From Competibacter_A sp002352125 (GTDB lineage Bacteria > Pseudomonadota > Gammaproteobacteria > Competibacterales > Competibacteraceae), in the NCBI GenBank assembly GCA_035441325.1, contig DAOROA010000018.1, positions 11,597 through 75,596 on the forward strand: a stretch of DNA of 64,000 nucleotides, written 5' to 3'. The stretch's first letter is position 1; the number at the start of each line of letters is the position of its first letter. Made by a program: the position numbers and the translations under genes. Below the pieces are notes generated by a model. It was not told the DNA's origin. It saw only the letters and a program-made list of their open reading frames with translations, and did not search any database. Below, piece after piece: positions 55,779 to 64,000 of this stretch.

Positions 55779-56233
55779 GGCCGCGAATCCTCGTGAACGG
55801 GGATTTCGTGCCGTATCGTGGCGCGCCGCAACGCCTTTAGCACATCCTCGCGAGCGATGATGCCGGTCAATCGACCGTTCTCCACTACCGGCAGGCTCTT
55901 GGTCCGCATTTCCACCAGCTTTTGCAGCAGCCGGCTCAGCGGCAATTGCGGGTCGACGCTGACCGGATTGTGGGTCATCACCGTTTCGACCAGTTGTTCC
56001 ATGATGTCGTCGTAATGTGGAGCGATGGCTTGCGAACCCAGGCTGAACGCCTTGAGCAAATCGAACTTGGTCAGAATCCCGAGCAGATGGAGTTCACCGT
56101 CCACCACGGGGACACCGTTGAAATCGTGGGTCTCGAACAGTTCCTCAGCCTCGCGAAGTTTGGCTTTGGGGCTGATGGCGATCGGATCGACGGTCATCGC
56201 GTCGCGGACCTGATAGTGCAGGAATTCGTACAT
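55775..56233 (-). CDS. Two-CBS-domain protein
   Basis: A 152-residue protein made of two CBS motifs: about 8-65 (VRDAMTVDPIAISP to LLGILTKFDLLKAF) and about 84-140 (VMTHNPVSVDP to GIIAREDVLKAL). CBS pairs bind adenosine nucleotides and usually regulate a partner. The start is ATG 56233 with GAGGAT upstream, and the 3' end is coupled by ATGA to the deacetylase gene. The pairing suggests nucleotide control of the deacetylase, which is inference from gene order alone. Confidence 0.88.
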   Translation of the reverse strand: MYEFLHYQVRDAMTVDPIAISPKAKLREAEELFETHDFNGVPVVDGELHLLGILTKFDLLKAFSLGSQAIAPHYDDIMEQLVETVMTHNPVSVDPQLPLSRLLQKLVEMRTKSLPVVENGRLTGIIAREDVLKALRRATIRHEIPVHEDSRP

Positions 56234-56355
56234 CGTGGGGCGATCCTCGTGCAGGGGTGGGTTGGCGGCATCGCTTGCCCGCGCATTGAAGGTCGATCTT
56301 CATTTTACGTTGGCTCAAGCGGTGTGTCTGGATCATTCGAGTGGCCACGATGCGG

Positions 56356-57333
56356 CTAAGCTTCGACCGGCTCTGGCACTTGCCGCAATGCCGCATCCAA
56401 CACGCCTGCGTCGGCGCCTGGCCGGTGCGCGTGCTCGCTAAGATAGCGTCGCCACGCCCGCGCGCCCGGCACGCTCTGGAATAGGCCGAGCAAGTGGCGG
56501 GTCATGCAGCGCAGCGGCGTTCCCCGCTGCAATTGGCATTCTACGTAGGGCAGCATTTCCCGAATGATGTCGTGGCGGCTGGGCGCCGGTCGTGCGGAAC
56601 CCCAAAAACGCCGATCCACTTCGGCCAGCAGATACGGATTTTCGTAAGCGGCGCGGCCGATCATCGCGCCGTCTACGCGACGCAGTTGCTCGGCGATTTG
56701 AGCCAGGCTGGTCAGTCCGCCGTTGATGGTGATGGCGAGATCGGGAAAATCCCGTTTGAGTCGATAGACGATGTCGTAGCGCAGCGGTGGAATTTCTCGG
56801 TTTTCTCTGGGACTGAGGCCGTTCAGCCAAGCCTTGCGAGCATGGACGATGAAAGTTTGGCAACCGCCTTCGGCAACTCGACCGACGAATTCCACCAGCT
56901 CTGGGTAGGAATCGCGATCGTCGATGCCGATGCGGGTCTTCACCGTGACCGGCAGATCGACCGCCGCCCGCATCGCCGCCACGCAGTCGGCCACCAACGC
57001 CGGTTCGGCCATCAGGCAGGCGCCGAACCGGCCCGATTGCACCCGGTCGCTGGGACAGCCGACGTTCAAATTCACCTCGTCGTAGCCGAGCTCGGCGGCG
57101 ATGCGGGCGGATCGAGCCAGTTCGGTGGGATCGCTGCCGCCCAGTTGCAGCGCGAGCGGATGCTCGGCCGGATCGTAGGCCAGCAAGCGTGCCCGGTCGC
57201 CGCGCAGCACGGCGCCGGTCGTGACCATCTCGGTGTAGAGCAAAGTGTGCCGGGTCAGCAGCCGCAGGAAAAACCGGCAGTGCCGGTCGGTCCAATCCAT
57301 CATCGGCGCCACGCTCACTCGGCGGTCGAGCAT
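56356..57333 (-). CDS. dusA: tRNA-dihydrouridine(20/20a) synthase DusA
   Basis: An FMN enzyme reducing U20/U20a in the tRNA D-loop. The 325-residue protein opens with SVAPMMDWTDRHCRFF, the DusA signature. The catalytic Cys is in NLNVGCPSDRVQ, and the barrel motifs VTVKTRIGIDD, FIVHARKAWLNGLSP and INGGL follow, with GRAAYENP marking the FMN phosphate site. The C-terminal helical RNA-binding domain is present. It is on the minus strand with about 120 bp to the CBS gene, probably a separate unit. Confidence 0.95.
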   Translation of the reverse strand: MLDRRVSVAPMMDWTDRHCRFFLRLLTRHTLLYTEMVTTGAVLRGDRARLLAYDPAEHPLALQLGGSDPTELARSARIAAELGYDEVNLNVGCPSDRVQSGRFGACLMAEPALVADCVAAMRAAVDLPVTVKTRIGIDDRDSYPELVEFVGRVAEGGCQTFIVHARKAWLNGLSPRENREIPPLRYDIVYRLKRDFPDLAITINGGLTSLAQIAEQLRRVDGAMIGRAAYENPYLLAEVDRRFWGSARPAPSRHDIIREMLPYVECQLQRGTPLRCMTRHLLGLFQSVPGARAWRRYLSEHAHRPGADAGVLDAALRQVPEPVEA

Positions 57334-57413
57334 CTCGTTCTCTGCGGGCGATAAGCTTTATCGGACAAGCGGTTGCGCCGATGGCGTCGTTTGGGGATTG
57401 CCGGCTGTCTTCT

Positions 57414-58199
57414 TCATTTGCCCTGAGCGAACAGTTCGTTGAAGAATTGCTGCATCGTCCCCCAGGAGCGAGCATCGGCGGAAGCGTTGTAGGCAGCACC
57501 CTTGCTGTTGTCGGTGCCGTTGTCGGGGTTGGTAAAGCCATGCACTGCGCCGCCGTAGGCGACCAACTGCCAATCTACGCCGGCTTGGCGCATTTCGTTT
57601 TCGAACGCCATCACCTGATCGGCGGGTACGTAGGGGTCGTCGGCTCCGTGCAAAGCGAGCACTTTAGCGCGGATATTTTTGGCGTCTTCGGGCGTGGGGG
57701 TATCGAGACCACCGTGGAAACTGACGATTCCGGCCACGTCTTCGCCGCTTCGAGCCAACTCTAGCACGGTGGTGCCGCCAAAACAGTAGCCTATCGCCGC
57801 GACGTGGTTCGATGCCACGCCGGGTTGCGCTTTGAGCGTGGCCAGTCCGGCTGCTACGCGCGCCCGTAGCAACGGCCTGTCCTTCTTGTAAGAGCCAGCG
57901 AGTTTGCCAGCTTCTTCACGATTGGCGGCGATCTTGCCATCGCCGTAGATGTCGGCGGCAAACGCGACGTAGCCCAGTTTGGCCAGTTGCTCGGCGCGGT
58001 GCTTGGCGTAGTCGTTCAACCCCATCCATTCGTGTACGACCAAAATGCCGGGCAGTGGCCCTTTCGCGTCCTTGGGATAAGCGAGGTATCCTACCAGCCG
58101 GGTATCGCCCTGCCGGTATTCGATGGTTTTGGTTTCGATGGCAGCTTGGCTCAAAGCCGGTAACAGCAAGGCTAGCAATAGCAGCAGCAACCTGGGCAT
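57414..58199 (-). CDS. Exported dienelactone hydrolase-family protein
   Basis: A 261-residue alpha/beta hydrolase with a signal peptide (LLLLLLALLLPALSQA). The DLH triad is visible: Cys nucleophile in GYCFGG, Asp in HGADDPYVP and His in GAVHGFTNP. The cap region includes FAADIYGDGK. Periplasmic DLH-like proteins are common and mostly uncharacterised, so the substrate is unknown. ATG 58199 has AAAGGAGAGG upstream. It stands alone between dusA and pyrD. Confidence 0.9.
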   Translation of the reverse strand: MPRLLLLLLALLLPALSQAAIETKTIEYRQGDTRLVGYLAYPKDAKGPLPGILVVHEWMGLNDYAKHRAEQLAKLGYVAFAADIYGDGKIAANREEAGKLAGSYKKDRPLLRARVAAGLATLKAQPGVASNHVAAIGYCFGGTTVLELARSGEDVAGIVSFHGGLDTPTPEDAKNIRAKVLALHGADDPYVPADQVMAFENEMRQAGVDWQLVAYGGAVHGFTNPDNGTDNSKGAAYNASADARSWGTMQQFFNELFAQGK

Positions 58200-58295
58200 G
58201 GCGACCTCTCCTTTTTAAATATAGGGTTGAGGATAAGATGGTGCCGATGTAGACCACGGGATTGCAGCGATTGGTTCCCGTTTGGGGTGCGATAT

Positions 58296-59318
58296 TCAGC
58301 GCAAAGCCGCTACCGCCTCGCACACCAGTTCGGGGCCACGGTAGATAAAACCCGTGTACAACTGTACCAAGCTGGCGCCGGCGGCGATTTTGGCGGCGGC
58401 ATCGGCCCCGCTTAGAATGCCGCCAACGGCGATGATCGGTATTTTGCCGCCCAAAATATCTGCCAGTTGCTGGACCACGGCGGTGGAACGATCCCGCAAC
58501 GGTGCTCCGCTCAGACCGCCGGCCTTGTCCGCATGAGGGAGATTTTCGACTCCGGCCCGCGAGAAGGTGGTGTTGGTGGCGATGACGGCGTCGATTCCAT
58601 GCTGTAGCAACGCTTGGCCGACCGTAACCAGATCGCCGTCGGCGAGATCCGGCGCAATTTTGACCGCCAGCGGTACGTAGCGCCCCCTTTCGCCGGTCAA
58701 TCGCCGCTGTTCCGCTTTGAGCGCCTCCAGCAACCGATCCAGCGCCTCGCCGTATTGCAGGTCGCGCAATCCGGGTGTATTGGGCGAGGAAATATTCACG
58801 GCGACGTAACTCGCCCACGGGTAAACTTTGCGCAAGCCGATCAAGTAATCGTCGGCCGCTCGCTCGACCGGCGTATCGGCGTTCTTGCCGATATTGATGC
58901 CCAGTACGCCCTTGTAATCGGCCCGCCGCACTTGTTCGACCAAATAATCCACGCCTTTGTTGTTGAAGCCCATCCGGTTGATTAGCGCCTGTGCGGCCGG
59001 CAACCGGAACATCCGAGGTTTGGGATTACCCGGTTGGGGACGAGGCGTTACGGTGCCGATCTCGATGAAGCCGAAACCCAAAGCCTGCCACGCACGGATG
59101 CATTCGCCGTTTTTGTCGAGACCGGCGGCCAATCCGACCGGGTTGGCGAAATCGAGGCCCATGATCCGGCGCGGCGCGGCCGGTCGGGGCAAGGGAATTA
59201 GCCCGCTCAGCTTGCCCGCCGGACCGTCGAAGGCCCGTCGCAGACCCAGCAGGGTCCAGTCGTGAGCGGTTTCGGGATCGAGCTGGAAAAGCAAGGACCG
59301 TAGCGTGCGATAGAACAT
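58296..59318 (-). CDS. pyrD: Dihydroorotate dehydrogenase (quinone), class 2
   Basis: PyrD oxidises dihydroorotate to orotate and passes electrons to quinone at the inner membrane. ATG 59318 is chosen over an upstream in-frame start because GAGG is six bases ahead and the 340-residue product starts with the class-2 N-terminal helix MFYRTLRSLLFQLDPE. Motifs include GLAAGLDKNGE, NRMGFNN, the catalytic Ser in NISSPNTPG, ATNTT and GGILSGADA for FMN. It is a single gene on the minus strand, divergent from the VpsR-like regulator. Confidence 0.95.
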   Translation of the reverse strand: MFYRTLRSLLFQLDPETAHDWTLLGLRRAFDGPAGKLSGLIPLPRPAAPRRIMGLDFANPVGLAAGLDKNGECIRAWQALGFGFIEIGTVTPRPQPGNPKPRMFRLPAAQALINRMGFNNKGVDYLVEQVRRADYKGVLGINIGKNADTPVERAADDYLIGLRKVYPWASYVAVNISSPNTPGLRDLQYGEALDRLLEALKAEQRRLTGERGRYVPLAVKIAPDLADGDLVTVGQALLQHGIDAVIATNTTFSRAGVENLPHADKAGGLSGAPLRDRSTAVVQQLADILGGKIPIIAVGGILSGADAAAKIAAGASLVQLYTGFIYRGPELVCEAVAALR

Positions 59319-60033
59319 TGATATCCTCGAAATCAGGCTGTCGGGAAGGGCCGCGATAGGCATGCGGGACAAAGCGAATCCGTCATGGTTGCCGGTGTCG
59401 GCATCGGTCGTTCGCGCGCTCGGCGTTGCGGCCTTGGTCGAACATTCCGGTCATTTGCTAGGCGGTTGCGCCACCGGGAGGAAGTTCGAGCAAAGCGTTG
59501 CGCCGAAGAGAACCGGAGCTTGCAGTGCGGCAACGAGACGGTGAGGGCCAACAAGGTTTTGATCCATTGTCCATATCGCGATAGTTTTTTATCGCATGGA
59601 TGGTAAACCGACAAGCGTAATCGCTGCCTATCTTGTAACCACTAGCGACAATTTTGCGATTGATGAGTCAATTATTTTGATCGATGCACAACGATAAAGT
59701 AGCAAATAAAGCCGTTTCTGGTTGCAACTGAAACGCTTGTAAGGCATTATCCCGTGCGGCCTCAGCGTAGTGTCGGAAAGGATGCGGCGGGCAGCAAGAC
59801 TCGAAGCGACGATAGCGATTGCCGAGTAACGAATCCGACAACATCGACGTCAACCCCGATCTGGATGCGTGCATATGGTGCCCGAAGGGGCACGAATTTG
59901 CACGAGTCGCCGACCGATGCGACGGTTCGGCGCTCTTCGCGATACCGCTTTTCTGAGGCTGATAACAACATACGAGAACGATTCCGAAGCGGATAATCTC
60001 GATATCCCATCAAGTTGACAGCAGGTAAATCCG
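59319..60033. other. 715-bp divergent region between pyrD and the VpsR-like gene
   Basis: No convincing gene is seen. A bulged hairpin is present at 59571-59599 (CCAT, three bases, GCGATA, GTTTTT loop, TATCGC, ATGG). The stretch from about 59580 to 59740 is locally AT-rich and could hold promoters. A ribosome site (AGG) precedes the regulator ATG at 60034. No sigma-54 -24/-12 element was recognised. Confidence 0.55.
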
Positions 60034-61377
60034 ATGCGCAAGCTTCTGATTCTGAGTACGGCGGCGGTCGAAGAGACCCTACTCCAGAAAATCGCGGGAG
60101 CCGACTGGGAAGTTTATTCGGCACAAGAGGCGGGTCCGGCCAGGGCGCTGTTGACCGAGCACTCTTTCGAGGTGGGTCTGGCTATTTTGTTTAGTTGCGA
60201 ATCGGAACGATCCATCCAATGGTTGGCCGATCTCATTTTGGCGCGTCGAAAGATGCAATGGGTCATGGTATTGTCTCGTCAATGCATCGAACGCAAGATG
60301 CTGTCTACCCTGATCGCCGAGCATTGCTACGACTACCATACGCTGCCGATCGAACCCCAGCGGCTGGTGGTGACCCTCGGGCACGCTTACGGGATGGCCG
60401 CGCTGACCGAAAATACGCTCCGCCAGCAGCGCGAGTTGGAGTCGCAGTACGGGTTGATCGGCAATAGTCTGGTCATGCAAACCTTGTTTCGGGGCATTCA
60501 GAAGGCCGCCGAAGTGGACGTGCCGGTTTTGATTACCGGCGAGAGCGGTACTGGCAAAGAGCAGTCGGCACGCGCCATTCACGAGTACTCCAGCCGGGCG
60601 GCGTCCGCGTTCGTCACCATGAACTGCGCGGCCTTATCCGTGAACCTGATTCAGTCGGAGCTGTTCGGGCACGAGAAAGGCGCCTTCGCCGGCGCCAACG
60701 ATCGCCGTATCGGTTTGATCGAATCCACCAACGGCGGCACGCTGTTTCTGGACGAGATCGGCGATTTGCCCTCCGAAGTGCAGGCTAGCCTGCTGCGGTT
60801 TTTGGAGGAGAAAAAAATTCACCGCATGGGCGGCACCAAGCCGATTCCGGCCAATGTCCGAATCATTGCCTCGACCAACACCCATCTCGAACAGGCCGTG
60901 CGGGATGGCCGGTTTCGCGAAGATTTGTACTACCGGCTCAACGTGTTGCACCTGAGGACGCCGAGCTTGCGCGAGCGCAAGGGCGACGTGGAACTCTTGG
61001 CCAGGCACTTTTTCACCAAGTTTGCCGCCGAAACCAAGACATCGGCCAGAGGGTTCAGCCGCGATGCGCTGGAAGTGATCAACCGTTACGATTGGCCCGG
61101 CAACGTGCGGGAGCTGATGAATCGCGTTCGCCGGTCGGTGTTGTTGAGCGAAGGTCCGCACATCACGCCCAACGATCTGGAGCTAGAGCGGCGCTCGCTG
61201 GGCCGCGGGTTCGTCACCTTGGACGAGGCGCGCATGGCGGCCGATCGCGAAGCGATTCAAGCGACGCTGTTGCGGACCCGGTTCAACATCGCCCGCGCGG
61301 CCCAGGAGTTGGGCGTTTCGCGTATGACGCTGTACCGGCTGATGGAAAAATACGATATCCGGCGGGATAACACCTGA
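60034..61377 (+). CDS. VpsR-like enhancer-binding-protein family regulator with GAFAGA motif
   Basis: A 447-residue regulator built like NtrC-family proteins. Residues 1-125 are an atypical receiver-like domain; no acceptor Asp is seen where one is expected, in FEVGLAILFSC. The AAA+ domain follows, with Walker A GESGTGKE (169-176) and Walker B LFLDEIGD (D240-E241). The C-terminal Fis-type helix-turn-helix is in NIARAAQELGVSRMTLYRL. The sigma-54 contact loop, normally GAFTGA, reads GAFAGA at 216-221. The overall layout and N-terminal domain resemble VpsR of Vibrio cholerae, a cyclic-di-GMP-responsive biofilm regulator that works with sigma-70. The VpsR link is by resemblance, not proof. Confidence 0.85.
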   Translation: MRKLLILSTAAVEETLLQKIAGADWEVYSAQEAGPARALLTEHSFEVGLAILFSCESERSIQWLADLILARRKMQWVMVLSRQCIERKMLSTLIAEHCYDYHTLPIEPQRLVVTLGHAYGMAALTENTLRQQRELESQYGLIGNSLVMQTLFRGIQKAAEVDVPVLITGESGTGKEQSARAIHEYSSRAASAFVTMNCAALSVNLIQSELFGHEKGAFAGANDRRIGLIESTNGGTLFLDEIGDLPSEVQASLLRFLEEKKIHRMGGTKPIPANVRIIASTNTHLEQAVRDGRFREDLYYRLNVLHLRTPSLRERKGDVELLARHFFTKFAAETKTSARGFSRDALEVINRYDWPGNVRELMNRVRRSVLLSEGPHITPNDLELERRSLGRGFVTLDEARMAADREAIQATLLRTRFNIARAAQELGVSRMTLYRLMEKYDIRRDNT

Positions 61378-61400
61378 GCGGAGGCGCATGCCGAGAACGG

Positions 61401-61428
61401 AAACGCCGCTCCTTGGCGAGCGGCGTTT
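61401..61428 (+). terminator. Rho-independent terminator after the VpsR-like gene
   Basis: Perfect 11-bp stem AAACGCCGCTC (61401-61411) and GAGCGGCGTTT (61418-61428) with a 6-base loop, then TCTGTTT. It lies 24 bp after the regulator stop and 84 bp before uvrC. Confidence 0.75.
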
Positions 61429-61511
61429 TCTGTTTGCCAATCGGGGAGCCGCCAACAGCGTCGCGCCGGTTGCCTGAATGGAACAACGGATCGCAACATC
61501 GCAACGCGAAA

Positions 61512-63338
61512 ATGGCCGTTACGACACAGCTTTTCGATCCCAAACCGTTCCTGAAAACGCTCGTTGCCCTGCCCGGCGTCTACCGGATGCTGGACGAGCG
61601 CGGCGGGGTGCTATACATCGGTAAGGCGCGCAACCTCAAGCAGCGCGTTTCCAGCTATTTCCGGGAAAACCACGCCTCGACCAAAACGCGCAGTTTGGTC
61701 GCCCACGTTCGCGCCATCGAAATCACGATCACCCATACCGAAACCGAGGCGCTGATCCTGGAAAGCACCCTGATCAAGGAGCACCAGCCTCGCTACAATA
61801 TCTTGCTGCGCGACGACAAGGGTTATCCTTACGTCCACGTTTCCGAAGGCGATTTTCCCCGGCTATCGCTGCATCGCGGCGCCAAGCGCGCGCCGGGCCG
61901 CTACTTTGGACCTTATCCTAACGCCAACGCCGTTCGCGATACCTTGAGCCTGTTGCAAAAGGTGTTTCGGTTGCGCCAATGCGAGGACAGCTTTTTTCGT
62001 GGTCGCAGTCGTCCTTGCCTGCAATACCAGATCAAGCGCTGCACCGCCCCTTGCGTCGGCTTGATCGGCGGCGACGATTACCGGCGGCATTTGCGAGATG
62101 CCATCCTGTTTTTGGAAGGCAAGAGCGGCGAGGTCATCTCCGCGCTGGTGCAGCGCATGGAAGCGGCAGCGGCGGCGCTGAACTTCGAGGACGCGGCGCT
62201 CTGTCGCGACCAAATCGTCGAACTGCGCCAAGTGCAACAGCGCCAACACGTCGAAGGGGAAAGCGGCGATCTCGACGTGGTCGCGTGCGCCGTGCAAGGT
62301 GGGGCGGCCTGCGTGCAGGTGTTCGTGTTTCGCGGTGGCCGGCTGCTCGGCAACAAGGCTTTTTTTCCGCGCCTGCCCGAAGGCGAAGATGCGCCTGCCG
62401 TGCAGAATGCTTTTTTGGCGCAGTATTACTTCGACAAAGACGTGCCGACCGAGATTCTCGTCGGCCACGAGCCGGCGGACGCTGCGCTGTTGGCTGGGGC
62501 GCTCTCGGAGCAGGCTGGCCGGCGGATCGCTATCACGGCCCGCGTGCGCGGGGAGCGGGCGCGCTGGCTGGAGATGGCGACGCGAAACGCCGAGCACGCT
62601 CTCGCAGCGCAACTGTCCAGCCAAACGGGGATGCGGCATCGGCTGGAAGCGTTACGGGACGCGTTGGGATTCGAATGCGAGCTGTCGCGGCTGGAGTGTT
62701 TCGACGTGAGCCATACTCGGGGCGAGGCGACCGTCGCGGCTTGCGTGGTGTTCGGCGAGGAGGGCGCGATCAAATCGGATTACCGCCGCTATAACATCGA
62801 AGGCGTTACGCCGGGCGACGATTACGCGGCGCTGCATCAAGCTTTGATGCGGCGCTATACCCGCCTGCAACAAGAGAACGAGCGGTTGCCCGATATCCTG
62901 TTCATCGATGGGGGCAAGGGCCAATTGGCTCAAGCGGGCGAGGTGCTGGAGGCGTTGCAGATCGTCGGGGTCGCGGTGATCGGCATCGCCAAAGGTCCCG
63001 ATCGCAAGCCGGGTTTGGAGACACTTTACTTGTTCGAGGAAAACCGTCCCATTATACTGCTTGCCCATTCGGCCGCTCTGCACTTGGTGCAGCAGATCCG
63101 CGACGAAGCGCATCGCTTCGCCATCGTCGGCCATCGCCAACGTCGCGCCAAGGCGCGCACGACTTCCGCACTCGACAATATACCCGGTATCGGACCCAAG
63201 CGCCGGCAGGCGCTGCTCAAGCAGTTTGGTGGTTTGAAACAGTTGGCGCGAGCGGGCGTCGAGGATATTTCCCAAGTGGATGGGATCAGTGCCGAACTGG
63301 CGCAACGGATTTACGACGTCTTTCATGGCGAAAGTTGA
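61512..63338 (+). CDS. uvrC: Excinuclease ABC subunit C
   Basis: UvrC makes both incisions of nucleotide excision repair. ATG 61512 gives 608 residues (E. coli: 610); the open frame further upstream runs through the terminator and is not coding. The N-terminal GIY-YIG nuclease has GVYRML and VLYIGKARNLKQRV. The Cys-containing linker is in CLQYQIKRCTAPCVGLI. The UvrB-binding UVR motif (about 205-240) is followed by the RNase H-like endonuclease with ECFDVSHTRGE and LFIDGGKGQL. The C-terminal helix-hairpin-helix pair includes IPGIGPKRRQALL. Its stop is 15 bp before pgsA. Confidence 0.97.
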   Translation: MAVTTQLFDPKPFLKTLVALPGVYRMLDERGGVLYIGKARNLKQRVSSYFRENHASTKTRSLVAHVRAIEITITHTETEALILESTLIKEHQPRYNILLRDDKGYPYVHVSEGDFPRLSLHRGAKRAPGRYFGPYPNANAVRDTLSLLQKVFRLRQCEDSFFRGRSRPCLQYQIKRCTAPCVGLIGGDDYRRHLRDAILFLEGKSGEVISALVQRMEAAAAALNFEDAALCRDQIVELRQVQQRQHVEGESGDLDVVACAVQGGAACVQVFVFRGGRLLGNKAFFPRLPEGEDAPAVQNAFLAQYYFDKDVPTEILVGHEPADAALLAGALSEQAGRRIAITARVRGERARWLEMATRNAEHALAAQLSSQTGMRHRLEALRDALGFECELSRLECFDVSHTRGEATVAACVVFGEEGAIKSDYRRYNIEGVTPGDDYAALHQALMRRYTRLQQENERLPDILFIDGGKGQLAQAGEVLEALQIVGVAVIGIAKGPDRKPGLETLYLFEENRPIILLAHSAALHLVQQIRDEAHRFAIVGHRQRRAKARTTSALDNIPGIGPKRRQALLKQFGGLKQLARAGVEDISQVDGISAELAQRIYDVFHGES

Positions 63339-63352
63339 GTGCGCGTCGAATC

Positions 63353-63910
63353 ATGCAACTGAATTTGCCTACCCTGCTGACCTTGTTACGGATCGCGTTG
63401 ATCCCGGTTTTCGTGGGTGTCTTCTTTCTCTCGTTCTCCGGCGTCAACCTGCTGTGTAGTGCGCTGTTCGGGTTGGCGGCGCTCACTGACTGGCTGGACG
63501 GCTATCTGGCGCGACGGCTCGGCCAGACCTCAGCGTTCGGCGCGTTTCTGGACCCGGTCGCCGACAAGCTGATGGTGGCGGCAGCCTTGGTGCTCTTGGT
63601 GCAGGCGATTCCCACCCCGTTGATGGCAGTAGCGGCAGCGATCATCATCGGCCGCGAAATCGCCATTTCGGCGCTGAGGGAATGGATGGCACAGATCGGC
63701 AAGCACGGGCGGGTAGCGGTATCGCTGGTTGGCAAGATCAAGACCACCGCCCAGATGGTTGCCGTGCTGTTGCTGTTGTACCGGGAGCCGCTCGGGTTCA
63801 TTCCGACCCTGGAAGTGGGGTTGGGGTTGTTGGTGGTCGCGGCGGTGCTGACGCTTTGGTCCATGCTACATTACTTGACTGCGGCATGGTCGGTACTCAG
63901 GCACGGATGA
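63353..63910 (+). CDS. pgsA: CDP-diacylglycerol-glycerol-3-phosphate 3-phosphatidyltransferase
   Basis: PgsA makes phosphatidylglycerol phosphate, the first committed step of phosphatidylglycerol and cardiolipin synthesis, in the inner membrane. The 185-residue protein has the CDP-alcohol phosphotransferase signature as DWLDGYLARRLGQ, then FGAFLDPVADK, with all Asp residues present. About five membrane helices are seen. ATG 63353 gives the standard MQLNLPTLLTLLRI start; an in-frame TTG overlapping the uvrC stop would add six residues. The order uvrC-pgsA-tRNA-Gly is common in gammaproteobacteria. Confidence 0.95.
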   Translation: MQLNLPTLLTLLRIALIPVFVGVFFLSFSGVNLLCSALFGLAALTDWLDGYLARRLGQTSAFGAFLDPVADKLMVAAALVLLVQAIPTPLMAVAAAIIIGREIAISALREWMAQIGKHGRVAVSLVGKIKTTAQMVAVLLLLYREPLGFIPTLEVGLGLLVVAAVLTLWSMLHYLTAAWSVLRHG

Positions 63911-63914
63911 GGAC

Positions 63915-63942
63915 TTGACGGACCACTTTTTTACACTACAAT
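63915..63942 (+). promoter_or_regulatory. Sigma-70 promoter of the tRNA gene
   Basis: TTGACG (63915-63920) and TACAAT (63937-63942), each one base from consensus, with a 16-bp spacer. Transcription would start about eight bases before the tRNA 5' end at 63957. Confidence 0.75.
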
Positions 63943-63956
63943 ACCGAATTCACGCG

Positions 63957-64000
63957 GCGGGAATAGCTCAGTTGGTAGAGCACAACCTTGCCAAGGTTGG
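63957..64000 (+). tRNA. tRNA-Gly (GCC), 3' part outside window
   Basis: Begins GCGGGAATAGCTC, with D-loop sequence AGTTGGTAGAGCA and an anticodon arm CAACC-TTGCCAA-GGTTG giving anticodon GCC. The window ends inside the gene just after the anticodon stem, so the T-arm is not seen. Confidence 0.93.

Noticed and set aside
59668..59874. Possible tRNA fragment on the minus strand (TTCGAGTC with flanks giving a RYRRFESC-like peptide)
   Set aside because: The T-arm stem does not pair and no D-arm, anticodon arm or acceptor stem could be built.
59754..59996. Plus-strand frame of 80 codons upstream of the VpsR-like gene
   Set aside because: No ribosome site and no conserved-looking sequence; treated as intergenic.

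Overview
The window is GC-rich chromosomal DNA from a gammaproteobacterium. The main evidence is the order mreD-mrdA-rodA-mltB-rlpA-dacA-ybeD-lipB(-lipA), a tgt-yajC-secD-secF operon, a gammaproteobacterial-length purL and a PtsP next to RppH. No rRNA, CRISPR array, prophage or insertion sequence was seen. The mix of large signalling proteins, secreted beta-rich proteins and a bacterial alpha-2-macroglobulin would fit an environmental lineage such as Competibacteraceae or a relative, but that placement is a guess.

Layout. (1) 1-8.2 kb: cell elongation and peptidoglycan remodelling (MreD end, PBP2, RodA, MltB, RlpA, DacA), then YbeD and LipB. (2) 8.3-14.0 kb: four secreted proteins that split lipB from lipA: a DUF3011 protein, an unknown protein, a two-domain lysozyme-inhibitor-like protein, and a 1179-residue beta-helix/repeat protein ending in an IPTL-CTERM sorting tail. 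(3) 14.3-15.3 kb: lipA. (4) 15.6-27.0 kb: a signalling block with a CheB-CheR-PAS fusion, a PAS histidine kinase, a single-domain response regulator, a REC-PAS histidine kinase, a 58-codon coupled ORF, a REC-REC-PAS-PAS-GGDEF-EAL protein and, convergently, a receiver protein with a C-terminal membrane anchor. Several junctions are 4-bp start/stop overlaps. (5) 27.3-32.7 kb: a small membrane protein, tgt-yajC-secD-secF and a DUF192 protein. (6) 32.7-41.1 kb: a PKD-repeat secreted protein, a 1.3-kb AT-rich gene-poor stretch and a thioester alpha-2-macroglobulin. (7) 41.3-46.1 kb: RppH with a long tail, PtsP, an M15 peptidase and an overlapping secreted protein. (8) 46.1-52.5 kb: a hybrid histidine kinase and purL, which carries an in-frame copy of a dispersed repeat. 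(9) 52.6-53.7 kb: a low-GC two-gene cassette (SDH/Clp-fold protease plus a small Pro-rich protein). (10) 53.7-59.3 kb: quinone oxidoreductase, deacetylase-CBS pair, DusA, dienelactone hydrolase, PyrD. (11) 60.0-64.0 kb: a VpsR-like enhancer-binding-protein relative with a GAFAGA motif, uvrC, pgsA, and the start of tRNA-Gly(GCC) behind a clear promoter.

How the parts fit together: two themes recur. One is envelope building and protection: elongasome, lytic transglycosylase, carboxypeptidase, lysozyme-inhibitor-like domains, alpha-2-macroglobulin, M15 peptidase. The other is sensory and cyclic-di-GMP signalling: the 15.6-27 kb block, the hybrid kinase at 46-48 kb and the VpsR-like regulator at 60 kb. 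The link between the cyclic-di-GMP enzyme and the VpsR-like regulator is inference. Start codons were chosen by Shine-Dalgarno position, signal peptide and family length. Motif positions were counted by hand.
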